Notes: generated by a model from the sequence alone, not told the origin. Numbered from the stretch's first letter, positions 8,713 through 18,688 are shown. The stretch: 64,000 nucleotides of DNA from Candidatus Rifleibacteriota bacterium (GCA_015233155.1 JADFYG010000008.1:51591-115590); one strand, 5' to 3'. Program-made: numbers and translations.

Positions 8713-10344
8713 TTAAATTGCGGGAATCGCGAAATGGAAGACCGATCCTTCGCCGGGGGTTGATTCAGCCCAAATCCGTCCACCATGGCGTTCCATTATT
8801 TTTTTACAGATCGCCAAACCGATCCCGGTGCCGGGGTATTTTTCACCCCCTTGAAGACGCTGGAAAATAACAAATATCCGGTCGGCATACTGGGCTTCGA
8901 ATCCGATTCCGTTGTCCCGGACGGAAAACACCCACTCGGCGTTTTCCTTCTTCGCTTCGATATGGACTTTAGGAGGCCGATCCCCATGAAATTTCAACGC
9001 ATTGCCGATCAGGTTCTGTAAAACCTGGGCGATCTGTACAGGATCAGCGTTTATCGTCGGAAGTGGCTCGTGGGTGATCGAACCCCCGCTCGCCTGGACC
9101 GCCAGTCTCAGGTCAGCTTCGACCTGTTTCAAAATCTCCTCGAACGAGGTCGGCTCGAAATCCTTTCGGCGCCTCACTACGCGTGAATAAGCCAAAAGGT
9201 CATTGATGAGATTCCGCATACGCTTGGCGCCGTTGACAGCGTATTCGATGAAGTCATCTGCGTCCGAATCAAGCTTTCCCTTGTATCTGCGCTGCAAAAG
9301 CTGAACATAGCTTCCGATCATCCTGAGGGGTTCCTGAAGATCGTGGGAAGCAACATAGGCAAACTGTTCAAGATCAGCATTTGATCGCTCCAACTCATGG
9401 ACTGTCTTCCTCAGCACCTCCTCGGCTTTCCTTCGTTCGCCATCCAGACGGGAAACCCAGTTCGAAGCCTGATATACGACGAAAGTGAAAACGAGGATGA
9501 TCGCGGAAATGTCGATGACGGATTTTGAATTATCACCCAAAAATCCGGTTCGTTCACCCCACATAGTCATCAGGTCAAGGATCGAGGGAACTATAATGGA
9601 AAAAACGGTAAGCCATCGGGCCAGTGAACCTCCGATTCCATCGTCGGAGAATAAGACCATGAATCCCTTGTCAGGTCGCGAGAAAAGCACGCTAAGCGCC
9701 AGGAAGGTGAATAGAATGGCTGCGAACAAGGCAATGGACAGAAAGTTGGGGTTCGGTCCGAACCAGTTCGGAAGAACATATACATGGCTGAAAATACCTA
9801 CCAGACTGGTGAAAAACAGGAAGAACGTCAAGATCTGGACAACCAGAATCACCCTCGGGGTTTCAACTTCATACAAAAATAGAATGACGCCCATGAGCAG
9901 GAAATTGATTGCCGCAAGCGGTGCCATTCGATCGTAGACCGGAAAATAATCGACCGTCCGCATAAGCTCGAAAAGGATTCTGTCGAAACCCAGTTCAACG
10001 GAAAAAATATATTCGTACAGAGTTACGATGCCCAGTCCGAAAATGACGATTCCGAAATACCTGGACAATTTTCCGATCCGGCTTTCTCGTGGCTGAGTTT
10101 GTCGAAGCCAGAGCGCAACCCCGGATATGAGAAGACCGAGGGCGGCATTTGTCTTCATCGGCCAGTGACTGGGTAAAATCTTGTGGAAATATGAGAAAAA
10201 AACCAGTCGATCAACCAAAACCAATACTGAACACATGACGGTCAGGGCAGTCAGAATCTTTGCTATAAGCCTGTAGGTTTCCGGAAACGACCGCCCGGAG
10301 CTCTGGACTTGAATCCCAGGATTGGAGACACTGTCAGTGGTCAT
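8713..10344 (-). CDS. Membrane sensor histidine kinase
   Basis: 543 residues. The first ~290 hold about seven to eight hydrophobic segments resembling a MASE-type integral membrane sensor. A short coiled linker follows, then HisKA with ASHDLQEPLRM (about residue 335) and an ATPase domain with the N-box NLIGNALKF and GTGIGLAICKKIMERHGG. The phosphotransfer domain is of the phytochrome-like class that commonly pairs with single-domain receivers such as the next gene, 12 bp away. It is the first gene of the signalling operon. The ligand of the membrane domain is unknown. Confidence 0.92.
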   Translation of the reverse strand: MTTDSVSNPGIQVQSSGRSFPETYRLIAKILTALTVMCSVLVLVDRLVFFSYFHKILPSHWPMKTNAALGLLISGVALWLRQTQPRESRIGKLSRYFGIVIFGLGIVTLYEYIFSVELGFDRILFELMRTVDYFPVYDRMAPLAAINFLLMGVILFLYEVETPRVILVVQILTFFLFFTSLVGIFSHVYVLPNWFGPNPNFLSIALFAAILFTFLALSVLFSRPDKGFMVLFSDDGIGGSLARWLTVFSIIVPSILDLMTMWGERTGFLGDNSKSVIDISAIILVFTFVVYQASNWVSRLDGERRKAEEVLRKTVHELERSNADLEQFAYVASHDLQEPLRMIGSYVQLLQRRYKGKLDSDADDFIEYAVNGAKRMRNLINDLLAYSRVVRRRKDFEPTSFEEILKQVEADLRLAVQASGGSITHEPLPTINADPVQIAQVLQNLIGNALKFHGDRPPKVHIEAKKENAEWVFSVRDNGIGFEAQYADRIFVIFQRLQGGEKYPGTGIGLAICKKIMERHGGRIWAESTPGEGSVFHFAIPAI

Positions 10345-10388
10345 GTAATTGTTTACAGGTTGTTATCCGATGATTGAATAAGTATTCT

Positions 10389-10877
10389 TCAGGGCTTTGG
10401 AGAGGCCGTGCCAGATGCATTTGGCACATTCAGATACAGGTTGAATTCACCGGAAGCGCCTTCCGTAGCGCTTTTTATCAATATTTTCCCGATTGCCGTG
10501 GTATGTTTCGGATCACTCATTCCGACTTTAAAACTGATATGCCCAACCGGAACATTCAATTTAGCGCCGTTTTCCTGGATAATATCAGCCTCAAAGGCTT
10601 TCAGGGAGGGATTGATTAATTTAAGCACATAAGAGTCGTTGGCAAAATCAATCATCCCTTTGAACACGCCACAATCCGATGACTGCCCGGTTTTTAAATC
10701 AGTCTGCTTCACTTGAACGATCTTACATTCTACAACATTAGATTCATCGCTCCTCAAGGCAAAACCGAGTCCCTGGAAATATGGCTGCTCGGTTTGAGCA
10801 ATTGACGTTACATTCTCAGCGAACACTCCAGCTCCGAGAAGAACCAGCGCCATAACTGCAAACATCAAACGATTCAT
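10389..10877 (-). CDS. Small secreted protein of unknown function
   Basis: 162 residues with a clear signal peptide (cleavage predicted after GAGVFA, about residue 20). The mature part of ~140 residues looks all-beta, with two cysteines (VVECKIV and SSDCGVF) that could form a disulfide, and ends in a P/A/S/G-rich tail. I do not recognise a family. AGGAGG sits just before the ATG. It lies between the kinase operon (44 bp away) and the MFS gene, with no clear partner. Confidence 0.8.
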   Translation of the reverse strand: MNRLMFAVMALVLLGAGVFAENVTSIAQTEQPYFQGLGFALRSDESNVVECKIVQVKQTDLKTGQSSDCGVFKGMIDFANDSYVLKLINPSLKAFEADIIQENGAKLNVPVGHISFKVGMSDPKHTTAIGKILIKSATEGASGEFNLYLNVPNASGTASPKP

Positions 10878-10939
10878 GAATCTCCTCCTGATTTCGAAAG
10901 ATTATTTCGCTACAGCGACTATTTAATTATACCAGGATA

Positions 10940-12184
10940 TTACGAAGAAAGAGTGGGTTCATCTTCGCCCTTCCATAGAAACCAGAGGGTTCCGAGTAGT
11001 CCGAAGGCGGAAGCAGTAAGGAGATTCGCCTTCGGGCTGATCATCCACAAAAGTGCTCCGGAAAAAGCACCCACGGAAACAACAATATCGCGATACAAGT
11101 AGTAACGGCCAAAGGTTTCCGCCTTTCGTCCCTCGGGCGCCAGATCAAGGATTAACGCCTTTCTGGTTGGTTCACCAAACTCCTTCAGCCCGCGCAAAAT
11201 GAAGGCAATGACCAACGGCCAAAAACTTCTGCAAAATAGTAATGTCAACGGAAACAACGTAAAAAATACAAATGTCATAACAACGAACGGCTTCTTTCCG
11301 GAGCGATCAGCGAACCAGGCGACGGGAATGTAAATCAAGACTGCTGTTACCATCTCAATAGCGGTCAGAAGGCCAAAATCCACTCCGGAAATATTGTTCA
11401 TTTCCATGCACCAGATAACCACGAACGGATATGGAATCTGCTCACAGAAGCGAACCATTATGTCAGCCAGCAGTAATTTCCATAGGTGTGCTGAAATAAG
11501 TGGCTGATTTCTTTTCTCTGAATTCGAATCGTTCAGAGCCTGCTCTTTCTTTGAGGACGTTTCGTGAATCATTACCTGTTGAAAAATCAAAGAAACCACT
11601 GCCATTACAAGGGCGGCGACAAAAGCCAGCCATACCCCGTTTATTTTTCCGTACCAGGTGATCAGAGCTCCTCCTATGACTGGCCCTAGAGCCATAGGGA
11701 CGCGACGAATCAGAGAATGAACCGAAACCCCCATGGTTCGCTTTTGCTTCGGTAATACTTCAGAAATCAGGTTCATGGTCGCCGGGAGAGAAAGCGCTGA
11801 CCAGGAAATGAAAAAAAGTGCGCCGAGCAGAACAGCCCAGGGCTTTGGCACCGCCAGCACTATCAGATATCCAATCATGGCAACTATATTGAAGATCATC
11901 AGAGCCCGCTTGGTTCCGATGCGACCGACCAACCACCCACCGGGAAAAGAATAAAGTGCGGAGAGCAGGTTTTGAAGCGCATTCAAAAGACCTACAACAA
12001 TAGGGCCGCTTCCCAGGGCCACCAGATAGATCGGCAGAAAGCGTTCCGCCATTTTTTCCCCGATGCCAATCAGAATACACATTGCCAGGACGCCGACAAT
12101 GCTCTTTTTCAGCCCGAGAAATTCCGCAATATGCCGCCAGCTTCGATCAGAGCGAGGCGAAGATGTTGTCAGAGTCTCAGTCAT
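10940..12184 (-). CDS. MFS transporter
   Basis: 414 residues with about 12 hydrophobic segments in two halves and a charged central loop (around residues 200-220, rich in S, K, E and N). The loop between helices 2 and 3 reads GGWLVGRIGTKRA, a match to the MFS motif GxxxDRxGRR, and the second half repeats it as AWFADRSGKKP. It is a secondary exporter or importer of the major facilitator superfamily, but the substrate is not predictable. No good Shine-Dalgarno site is visible before the ATG. Confidence 0.88.
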   Translation of the reverse strand: MTETLTTSSPRSDRSWRHIAEFLGLKKSIVGVLAMCILIGIGEKMAERFLPIYLVALGSGPIVVGLLNALQNLLSALYSFPGGWLVGRIGTKRALMIFNIVAMIGYLIVLAVPKPWAVLLGALFFISWSALSLPATMNLISEVLPKQKRTMGVSVHSLIRRVPMALGPVIGGALITWYGKINGVWLAFVAALVMAVVSLIFQQVMIHETSSKKEQALNDSNSEKRNQPLISAHLWKLLLADIMVRFCEQIPYPFVVIWCMEMNNISGVDFGLLTAIEMVTAVLIYIPVAWFADRSGKKPFVVMTFVFFTLFPLTLLFCRSFWPLVIAFILRGLKEFGEPTRKALILDLAPEGRKAETFGRYYLYRDIVVSVGAFSGALLWMISPKANLLTASAFGLLGTLWFLWKGEDEPTLSS

Positions 12185-12275
12185 TGTACGTAGCGTCCCA
12201 TTTCATTATCCAGTATGGTCGAACATCGTTTCATGAGAATATCCTGAAGTAATTTTTTTTCTCGTCCCGCTGCAC

Positions 12276-12911
12276 CTAAATCACTGGCTGGTATGGCCGC
12301 GAACGAATAGGAACAGCCGGCACACCGCGACAAATCATTCCCGACGGAAGATCACAAAAGACTGTGCTGCGAGCGCCCACGACGCATCCATCGCCAATCG
12401 TGACGCCAGGTGCGACAAAAACATCGGCCGCCAGCCATACTTCATCACCGATGTGTACCGGCTTTGAAAATATGTCGAACGCAGGTCGATCGATCTCGTG
12501 GCTACCCGTGCAAATATATGTGCGCTGCGAAACGACTGTATCGGAGCCGATTCTGATCTCGCCCAGACTATAGAGGCAAACATCGTCGCCAATCCAGGAA
12601 CGATCGCCGATAGTGACTTTCCATGGATAAGTGAATGTAACTGTTGGCCGAATCAAAACTTCATCACCAACACATGCGCCGAAAAGTCGCAGGAGAAAGC
12701 GTCGCCACCCATACAGCATTTGCGGAGAAAGTCGAAACAGCGTCGCTTGTATGAGCCACCAAAGCTGCACGACCCACGCAGGCCGGCCGCGAAAATTTTC
12801 CGGAAGCCGGAAACGCGATAGATCCTGATATCGCGGACGCGCGACGGAAGTTGCTTCACGTTCACTCTTGGCAGTTGCTGCAATATCGACTTTGCATAAA
12901 TTTGTGTTCAT
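12276..12911 (-). CDS. WcaF-like sugar O-acetyltransferase (left-handed beta-helix)
   Basis: 211 residues from the ATG at 12911. The reading frame also opens at a TTG at 12953, inside the upstream gene, but only the ATG has a nearby AGGA site. The core contains hexapeptide repeats (IGDRSWIGDDVCLYSLGEI, then VWLAADVFVAPGVTIGDGCV) with the catalytic His in TGSHEID, typical of colanic-acid type acetyltransferases that modify exopolysaccharide precursors with acetyl-CoA. It follows the WecG/TagA-like gene by 28 bp and is probably co-transcribed with it. Confidence 0.9.
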   Translation of the reverse strand: MNTNLCKVDIAATAKSEREATSVARPRYQDLSRFRLPENFRGRPAWVVQLWWLIQATLFRLSPQMLYGWRRFLLRLFGACVGDEVLIRPTVTFTYPWKVTIGDRSWIGDDVCLYSLGEIRIGSDTVVSQRTYICTGSHEIDRPAFDIFSKPVHIGDEVWLAADVFVAPGVTIGDGCVVGARSTVFCDLPSGMICRGVPAVPIRSRPYQPVI

Positions 12912-12939
12912 CGTAAATCCTGTTTTATTTAATCTGTGA

Positions 12940-13719
12940 TCATCTGTCGACAATTTTTTTATTTTGTATATCCCTGTTGCGAAACGGAGGCAATCGATCT
13001 CGAAACTTTACGATCAGCGGAAACAACCGCCAGGCTTCGATATAACGTGGAACATACAAATCAGGTCGATATAAGCATCGCAACAGCCAACCCAAAAACA
13101 AGCTATCGGCCCACCTGGGGATATACACCTGGTCTCCGCTCAAAAAACCTATCGCAGCACCTATACAATGAATTCCAGGCACATAATCGAGATGCTGTCG
13201 CAAATACCAGCCAAGCTTTTCCTGAACACCACCGCCAAGCGCGACTACGATCTGCGACGGTCGACGCATCGCGATTAACTCAAGAACTTTGGTATCCTCG
13301 ATCGGACCGGTATCGGCATACCTCGGAGCAATATACGAGTCTTCGCGATTTATTGAGATTCCGCGTGTTGCCAGCCACTCAATGCTCATCGACACAGCAC
13401 GTTCGTGAGGCATTATCCAAAACGTATGCCCCGGACAACGAAACTCTTTATCACTCAGGATTTCACTCAAATAAACCAGCCCGGAGACTCGCACGATCTT
13501 TTCCCGATGCAGTAAATTCCAGAGCAATACCATGAACCCGCTGTCGGTTAACACCGTATCCGCATGCGTCATCGCATTCCGATATGCGCGATCGTCAACA
13601 AGCCTTACTAGTGACGGCGCGGAAGGAACAACCGTGAGTCCTCCGGAAAGACCATGTTTGGCCGCTTCACCGACTGAGGCTGAAAAAAATGATAATCCGA
13701 GAATTCTGACCAGATTCAT
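12940..13719 (-). CDS. WecG/TagA/CpsF family glycosyltransferase
   Basis: 259 residues. The pattern is that of the GT26 family that adds N-acetylmannosamine or a related sugar to a lipid-linked precursor: an early TDSGFMVLLW segment (usually D-G-x-G/P), VVALGGGVQEKLG, and CIGAAIGFLSG followed by PRWADSLFLGWLLRCLYRP. The substrate is not predictable. It is transcribed away from the polyprenyl sugar-phosphate transferase gene with only 32 bp between the start codons, so their promoters must overlap or lie within coding sequence. Confidence 0.9.
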   Translation of the reverse strand: MNLVRILGLSFFSASVGEAAKHGLSGGLTVVPSAPSLVRLVDDRAYRNAMTHADTVLTDSGFMVLLWNLLHREKIVRVSGLVYLSEILSDKEFRCPGHTFWIMPHERAVSMSIEWLATRGISINREDSYIAPRYADTGPIEDTKVLELIAMRRPSQIVVALGGGVQEKLGWYLRQHLDYVPGIHCIGAAIGFLSGDQVYIPRWADSLFLGWLLRCLYRPDLYVPRYIEAWRLFPLIVKFRDRLPPFRNRDIQNKKIVDR

Positions 13720-13751
13720 GAAGACCTGACCTTGCTCAACGAACTTTCCTT

Positions 13752-15230
13752 ATGGTAGGGTGGGATCTATATAACCAAGATACGCAAACAGTTGTTTTAA
13801 CGCAAGCATACGTAAGGAATGAAGGTTTGATCGGTCGCGGAAGCAAGGTTTTGTCGGTAGGTATGCAAGTCCTGGACATGCTTATCGTAACCACAGTATT
13901 TTTCACGCTGGATAGCATCAGTGGTGATCTGCTTCCCGCGCTTCCTGAACCCGGTATTCCAAATTGGTTCCTGCCCTGGATTCTTCTGATTTTTCATTTC
14001 TGTCTGCGCTCGTTCGATTTATACCAATTCAGCCGACTGGGTTTTCTGTTTCAGCCGACCGGTGGCATAGTCACTGCAACTGCCTTTGCTACCGCAATAA
14101 CGACGAGTTTTTTGTATCTGGTCAGAAATGCGATCTCACGCAAATTCGTAGTCTCATTCTTCATATGTTCCGCAATCGCACTATTTTTAAGCCGCCTTTT
14201 CGTCAAAACAATCTTCCGGAATCTTAAGGTCAGTCCACGTCGCAAAAAAAATCTGCTGATAATCGGTACAAATTTCAGAGCCGAACAGTTCGCCGAATAT
14301 GTCACGCAAAATCCAGGTTGGGGTTACCACATAGTGGGCTTTGCCGACATGGATCCGGCCAGGGTCGGTTTAACTATCGAAGGGGCAAAGGTCATTTGTA
14401 CGGTGGATGAAGTAAAAGATCTTATCCGCAAGCAACAGATAGACGAAGTCGTCATCAGCGCCCCACGGTCGTGGTTATCAAAACTTGAGGATGTAGTATT
14501 TTCCTGCGAAGAAATGGGTATCATAGTCCATTTGATTGCCGACTTCTTCAAGCTTCTTATATCGCGTACAAATTTTGAAGACTTCTATGGCATACCGATA
14601 CTCTCTTTTACGCCTCCGCCTGAACGCACACTCGAACGTATCATCAAACGATCAATAGACTTAATCGGATCCGGCCTTGGATTGATCGTGCTTTCACCGT
14701 TTTTTCTCGCGGTTGCTTTATTGATAAAATTTTCAATGCCGGGGCCTGTCTTCTTTGGACAGGAACGTGTGGGTTTGCATAAAAGGCGTTTCACATGCTG
14801 GAAATTCCGCACAATGGTTGTGGACGCCGAACAGCTCAAAGAGCGACTTGCAGCCCATAATGAAATGGACGGCCCAGTCTTTAAAATAGCGGAGGACCCG
14901 CGCATTACACAGTTCGGAAAATTTTTGCGTCGCTTCTCGATCGACGAGTTTCCACAGCTCTGGAATATCTTCGTTGGTGATATGAGTCTGGTAGGTCCGC
15001 GCCCCCCAACCCCGGAAGAAGTCGATAAATATGAACGCAGCTACATGCGCCGTCTCTCAATGCGTCCAGGCCTTACGTGCGTCTGGCAGGTGTCCGGGCG
15101 CAACCTGATCGGGTTTGCCGACTGGATGCGCATGGACCTATATTATATCGACAACTGGTCGATCTGGCTCGATTTACAGATCCTGGTACAAACGATTCCG
15201 GTGGTGCTCACGGGGCGAGGGGCAAGCTGA
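13752..15230 (+). CDS. Polyprenyl-phosphate sugar phosphotransferase (WcaJ/EpsL type)
   Basis: 492 residues starting exopolysaccharide repeat units by moving a sugar-1-phosphate onto undecaprenyl phosphate. The N-terminal ~120 residues hold four hydrophobic segments, followed by a CoA-binding-like Rossmann domain (LLIIGTNFRAEQF), a membrane hairpin (IDLIGSGLGLIVLSPFFLAV), and the catalytic bacterial sugar transferase domain (KFRTMV, DEFPQLWNIFVGDMSLVGPRP, RPGLTCVWQVSGRN). All signature residues are present. It converges on the ManC-type gene with an 11-bp gap and no terminator. Confidence 0.95.
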   Translation: MVGWDLYNQDTQTVVLTQAYVRNEGLIGRGSKVLSVGMQVLDMLIVTTVFFTLDSISGDLLPALPEPGIPNWFLPWILLIFHFCLRSFDLYQFSRLGFLFQPTGGIVTATAFATAITTSFLYLVRNAISRKFVVSFFICSAIALFLSRLFVKTIFRNLKVSPRRKKNLLIIGTNFRAEQFAEYVTQNPGWGYHIVGFADMDPARVGLTIEGAKVICTVDEVKDLIRKQQIDEVVISAPRSWLSKLEDVVFSCEEMGIIVHLIADFFKLLISRTNFEDFYGIPILSFTPPPERTLERIIKRSIDLIGSGLGLIVLSPFFLAVALLIKFSMPGPVFFGQERVGLHKRRFTCWKFRTMVVDAEQLKERLAAHNEMDGPVFKIAEDPRITQFGKFLRRFSIDEFPQLWNIFVGDMSLVGPRPPTPEEVDKYERSYMRRLSMRPGLTCVWQVSGRNLIGFADWMRMDLYYIDNWSIWLDLQILVQTIPVVLTGRGAS

Positions 15231-15241
15231 AAAAACAGCAA

Positions 15242-17755
15242 CTACTCTTCAGCCGCCTTCCAGTTTTCGACCTTCTTGACCATCTCCTGCATCAACTCGT
15301 GGGCGCGTTTTATTGAGCCGCTCTCGACCGTGATTTCCACATATGGTTTATCCGGATCCGGGAGAATCAATACCCATTCACCTTCACCCGTGAAAACCTT
15401 AATTCCGTCAACGAGTAGGGTTTCCTTGTCGCGGGCGAATTCCATGGCATAACGCATTACCTTACCTTTTACTTCCCAGGGGCATGGTAACTGGCGGCTT
15501 TCCGTATAGAATTTCGGAAGCTCTTCGATCAATTTCGAAAGAGGTTGGCCACTCTTCGCCAGATATTCAAGCAACCGCCCGGCGGACATTATGCCATCAA
15601 ACGCAGGTTGAAAATCCGGAAAAATGGTTCCGCCGTGCTGATCACCGCAGAAAACGACCTTCTGCTGCAATGCAGCCGTCATCAGCGCGCGACAACTCGT
15701 CTTGGTGCGAATGACTGTCGCTCCTGTCTTTTTAGCCATGGTCTCAAGCACGTGAGTCGTGGAAACCGGTACTGCAAATCGCGCAGTCGGATTAACGCCG
15801 AGAATCAACGCTACCCAGGCTATCAGGCTTTGCTCACCCAGTACAAGCCTGCCCTGATCATCGATAAAGAATAGCCTTTCACCATTTGGATCAAGCATCA
15901 AACCAACGTCTGCCCCAAGCGATTTGACGATTTGCGCAATATGTTCCAGAGACCGCCTGAACTCGGATGGCGGCCGATATGCACCAGATTCCTCATGATG
16001 AGCATTCAATGAAATTACTTCGCAATCCAGACGGCCCAGAATGCCGCCGAATATGGTGCTTGCACCACTGAAAGCGTAATCCACGACAATGCGCATCTTT
16101 TTTTTCTTGATCGGCTCGACATCAAGATGCGTCAGCATCTCATCGCGATAATACTCGGCTACCCGTGCCGGGAAGGTGATGTCGCCGACTTCAGAAAGCG
16201 CGACACGCCGGAAATCCTCACGATTGAAAAGACGTTCGATCGGCTTTTGTTGTGAAGGGGATAAATCGCGCCCCTCGTTGTCAAAAAGCTTTATCTCGAT
16301 ATGATTCTGATCATTCGGCGACAGGTTTACATGAAGACCAGCCGCCCTGTTGAAAGCGCCTAACTTGAATCGAGCCACGGACGCAGGCATCACTCGCAGG
16401 TCAGCCGCATGAATTCCCGCTGAAGCCAAACCGCAGATCAATGCCCGATTGATTATCCGACTGAAATTGTGAGAATCGCGAGAAGTGCTGACACTGGTGC
16501 CCTTGGGAAGCGTGGAACCAAAAGCAGCGCCCACCTTGCAGACCATCTCGGGCGTGATTTCGAGATTTGCAAGGCCGGAAATGCCATTATTTGAGAATAG
16601 ATTCTTCGTCCATTTATCGGACCATACAAGACTCGAAAAAACTGTCGACCCCTCTTCAACAACCTTGCGAGGCCATATTTTTACATTACTGCGCACTATG
16701 GCATTTTCCCCTATGCGGCAATCCTCGCTTATAACCGCACCATTCTCGATTACTCCGCCATCGCGAATCTGCGTATCGTTAGAAATAATCGCTTCGTCCA
16801 TGCGAACGCGCGCTCCCACATAGACGCGCTCCCACAGAATCGAATCGCTGATACGCGCCCCGGCCTGTACCACGCAGCCATCGCCCAGAATGCTGTTCTG
16901 CAGCTCGACACCATCCTCGATCTGACAGTTGGCACCGATTATGACACCGCCCTTGAGCTTGACCTTGCTGCCGATTCTGGAATTGGCACCAACCCAGACA
17001 TCACGGCCGATCATGTTAAGGCGACTGCCAGGAATATTGACCTGAACGGCTCCGTCAAGTACAGATCGATGCGCCAGTCGATATTCGCTGATGTCGCCAA
17101 TGTCCTTCCAGTAACCATCGGCGATGTAGCCAAATAACGGCAGATTCTCTTTCAGCATCAACGGAAACAGATTCTTGCTGAAATCAAATTCTGTCTGCGA
17201 TGGAATATATTTGAAAATATCGGGTTCGAGAATGTAAATCCCGGTGTTTATCGTATCTGAAAAGACTTCACCCCAACTCGGCTTTTCGAGAAATCTGGAG
17301 ATATTGCCGTCATCGTTTGTCATGACAACACCGTATTCAAGAGGATTCGAGACGCGTGTCAAAACCATGGTCGCCATGGCTTTTTTCTCCCGATGGAAGG
17401 CAATGGCTTTATCCAGGTCGAAGTCCGTCAGGACATCACCGGATATTATTATAAAAGGCTCACCCTTCAGCTTCGACTCGGCGTTTTTGACACTTCCGGC
17501 GGTGCCGTAATCGGCTGTCGCCATTACATAATTCATTTCACAGCCGAAATCAGATCCGTCGCCAAAATACTTTGTAATGATCTCAGGCTGAAAATACAAA
17601 ATGGAACAAATATTTTTCAGATTGTACTGTTTTAATAGATTAACGATATGTTCCATCATCGGAATATTCGCAACAGGAACCATCGGTTTGGGAATATTGC
17701 ATGTGATAGGACGCAGTCTTGTTCCAAAGCCACCGGCCATTATAACCGCATTCAT
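15242..17755 (-). CDS. Mannose-1-phosphate guanylyltransferase-type fusion with degenerate phosphomannomutase domain
   Basis: 837 residues in three parts. 1-235 is a nucleotidyltransferase (MAGGFGTRLRP; ISGDVLTDFD), 250-375 left-handed beta-helix hexapeptide repeats, and 385-837 an alpha-phosphohexomutase fold. The mutase half lacks the usual catalytic motifs: the phosphoserine loop TASHNP is replaced by NLSPNDQN (477-484), the magnesium loop DGDxDR by DPNGER (622-627), and the sugar loop GExSGH by GDQHGG. It therefore probably makes an NDP-sugar such as GDP-mannose, while the mutase half is regulatory or structural. Similar long fusions are known in cyanobacteria and deltaproteobacteria. AAAGGAG precedes the ATG. 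It lies among polysaccharide genes. Confidence 0.9.
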   Translation of the reverse strand: MNAVIMAGGFGTRLRPITCNIPKPMVPVANIPMMEHIVNLLKQYNLKNICSILYFQPEIITKYFGDGSDFGCEMNYVMATADYGTAGSVKNAESKLKGEPFIIISGDVLTDFDLDKAIAFHREKKAMATMVLTRVSNPLEYGVVMTNDDGNISRFLEKPSWGEVFSDTINTGIYILEPDIFKYIPSQTEFDFSKNLFPLMLKENLPLFGYIADGYWKDIGDISEYRLAHRSVLDGAVQVNIPGSRLNMIGRDVWVGANSRIGSKVKLKGGVIIGANCQIEDGVELQNSILGDGCVVQAGARISDSILWERVYVGARVRMDEAIISNDTQIRDGGVIENGAVISEDCRIGENAIVRSNVKIWPRKVVEEGSTVFSSLVWSDKWTKNLFSNNGISGLANLEITPEMVCKVGAAFGSTLPKGTSVSTSRDSHNFSRIINRALICGLASAGIHAADLRVMPASVARFKLGAFNRAAGLHVNLSPNDQNHIEIKLFDNEGRDLSPSQQKPIERLFNREDFRRVALSEVGDITFPARVAEYYRDEMLTHLDVEPIKKKKMRIVVDYAFSGASTIFGGILGRLDCEVISLNAHHEESGAYRPPSEFRRSLEHIAQIVKSLGADVGLMLDPNGERLFFIDDQGRLVLGEQSLIAWVALILGVNPTARFAVPVSTTHVLETMAKKTGATVIRTKTSCRALMTAALQQKVVFCGDQHGGTIFPDFQPAFDGIMSAGRLLEYLAKSGQPLSKLIEELPKFYTESRQLPCPWEVKGKVMRYAMEFARDKETLLVDGIKVFTGEGEWVLILPDPDKPYVEITVESGSIKRAHELMQEMVKKVENWKAAEE

Positions 17756-17965
17756 CCTGGATTCTCCTTTATTCTATTCACGGGCGGAGCACAGTCGTAC
17801 AAAACCTCGCTCTCAATACTTCTGATTGATATATGTTCTTACCGTCTAGTGCATATTTCATTCTAGTTTTTTCAAGCCTCCAAAGTCAATCGTCATATCA
17901 ACAGTACCGATACGAATCCATTTGGCTGGAAAATCTTAGCTTCTCGGTCCCAAAGCCCCATATAT

Positions 17966-18688
17966 TCAGATGCTACGAAATAAAATACGCAACATACGCG
18001 CAAACGGCGTCAAACCCGCTTTTTCGGCGACCCTGAGGGAAGCCGCGTTCGTGGCCGACACGACATAAATCAGCCGTCGTGCCGCCGCCCTCGCCCGCTC
18101 CCGCATTTCTACTACGAGTGCCGTGGCCAGTCCCTGATTGCGGAGATTGGGAAGCGTCTCAACATAGATCTCAATCGTATCGGATGTCTCGTGAATTACT
18201 CGCACCAGCGCCGCTATCGAATCGTCGTGAAGCAGATACCCGCGAAAACCGTGCATTCTCCCGGACTCCGACTTGAGAAAACGCCACGTATAACCATCGG
18301 GCGTATTATATATTTCCCCTGACATAATGTGCTCATTGGATTCATTGCAGCGGGCTCCTTCGTCGCGATGCCATATGAGTATTTCGACGGGCTCCGTGGA
18401 GCAAAACGTACGAAACGTCTCGAAGTCTGTCTCCGGAACCAATAAATGAAAGTCCACGTCTCTGGGAAATTGTTGAAGTAACGAAGCATAGGACGAAGGA
18501 GTGCCGAAAGGATGGGCGAGATTCCACTCTCCGGATTCAACATCAGCATATGTCAGAAACCATCCTGCACCGTTCAAATGCCCGTCTTCCGGGAGGCAAA
18601 CGACGCGGGATCCGTCGCCAGACAAGTTACTCAGTTCCTCGTTGAACTCGTCACCGAGAGTCGCGAGAAACTCCATATGCGAAATCAC
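17966..18688 (-). CDS. GNAT-family N-acetyltransferase
   Basis: 240 residues from a GTG at 18688. The frame stays open up to a TTG inside the upstream gene, but an AGGAG lies six bases before this GTG, which decides the start. The C-terminal ~90 residues are a GNAT fold: YVETLPNLRNQGLATALVVE is motif A with the acetyl-CoA loop, and ATNAASLRVAEKAGLTP is motif B. The N-terminal ~130 residues have no match I recognise. The substrate is unknown. It is 55 bp downstream of the YgiQ-type gene, so likely co-transcribed. Confidence 0.85.
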   Translation of the reverse strand: MISHMEFLATLGDEFNEELSNLSGDGSRVVCLPEDGHLNGAGWFLTYADVESGEWNLAHPFGTPSSYASLLQQFPRDVDFHLLVPETDFETFRTFCSTEPVEILIWHRDEGARCNESNEHIMSGEIYNTPDGYTWRFLKSESGRMHGFRGYLLHDDSIAALVRVIHETSDTIEIYVETLPNLRNQGLATALVVEMRERARAAARRLIYVVSATNAASLRVAEKAGLTPFARMLRILFRSI

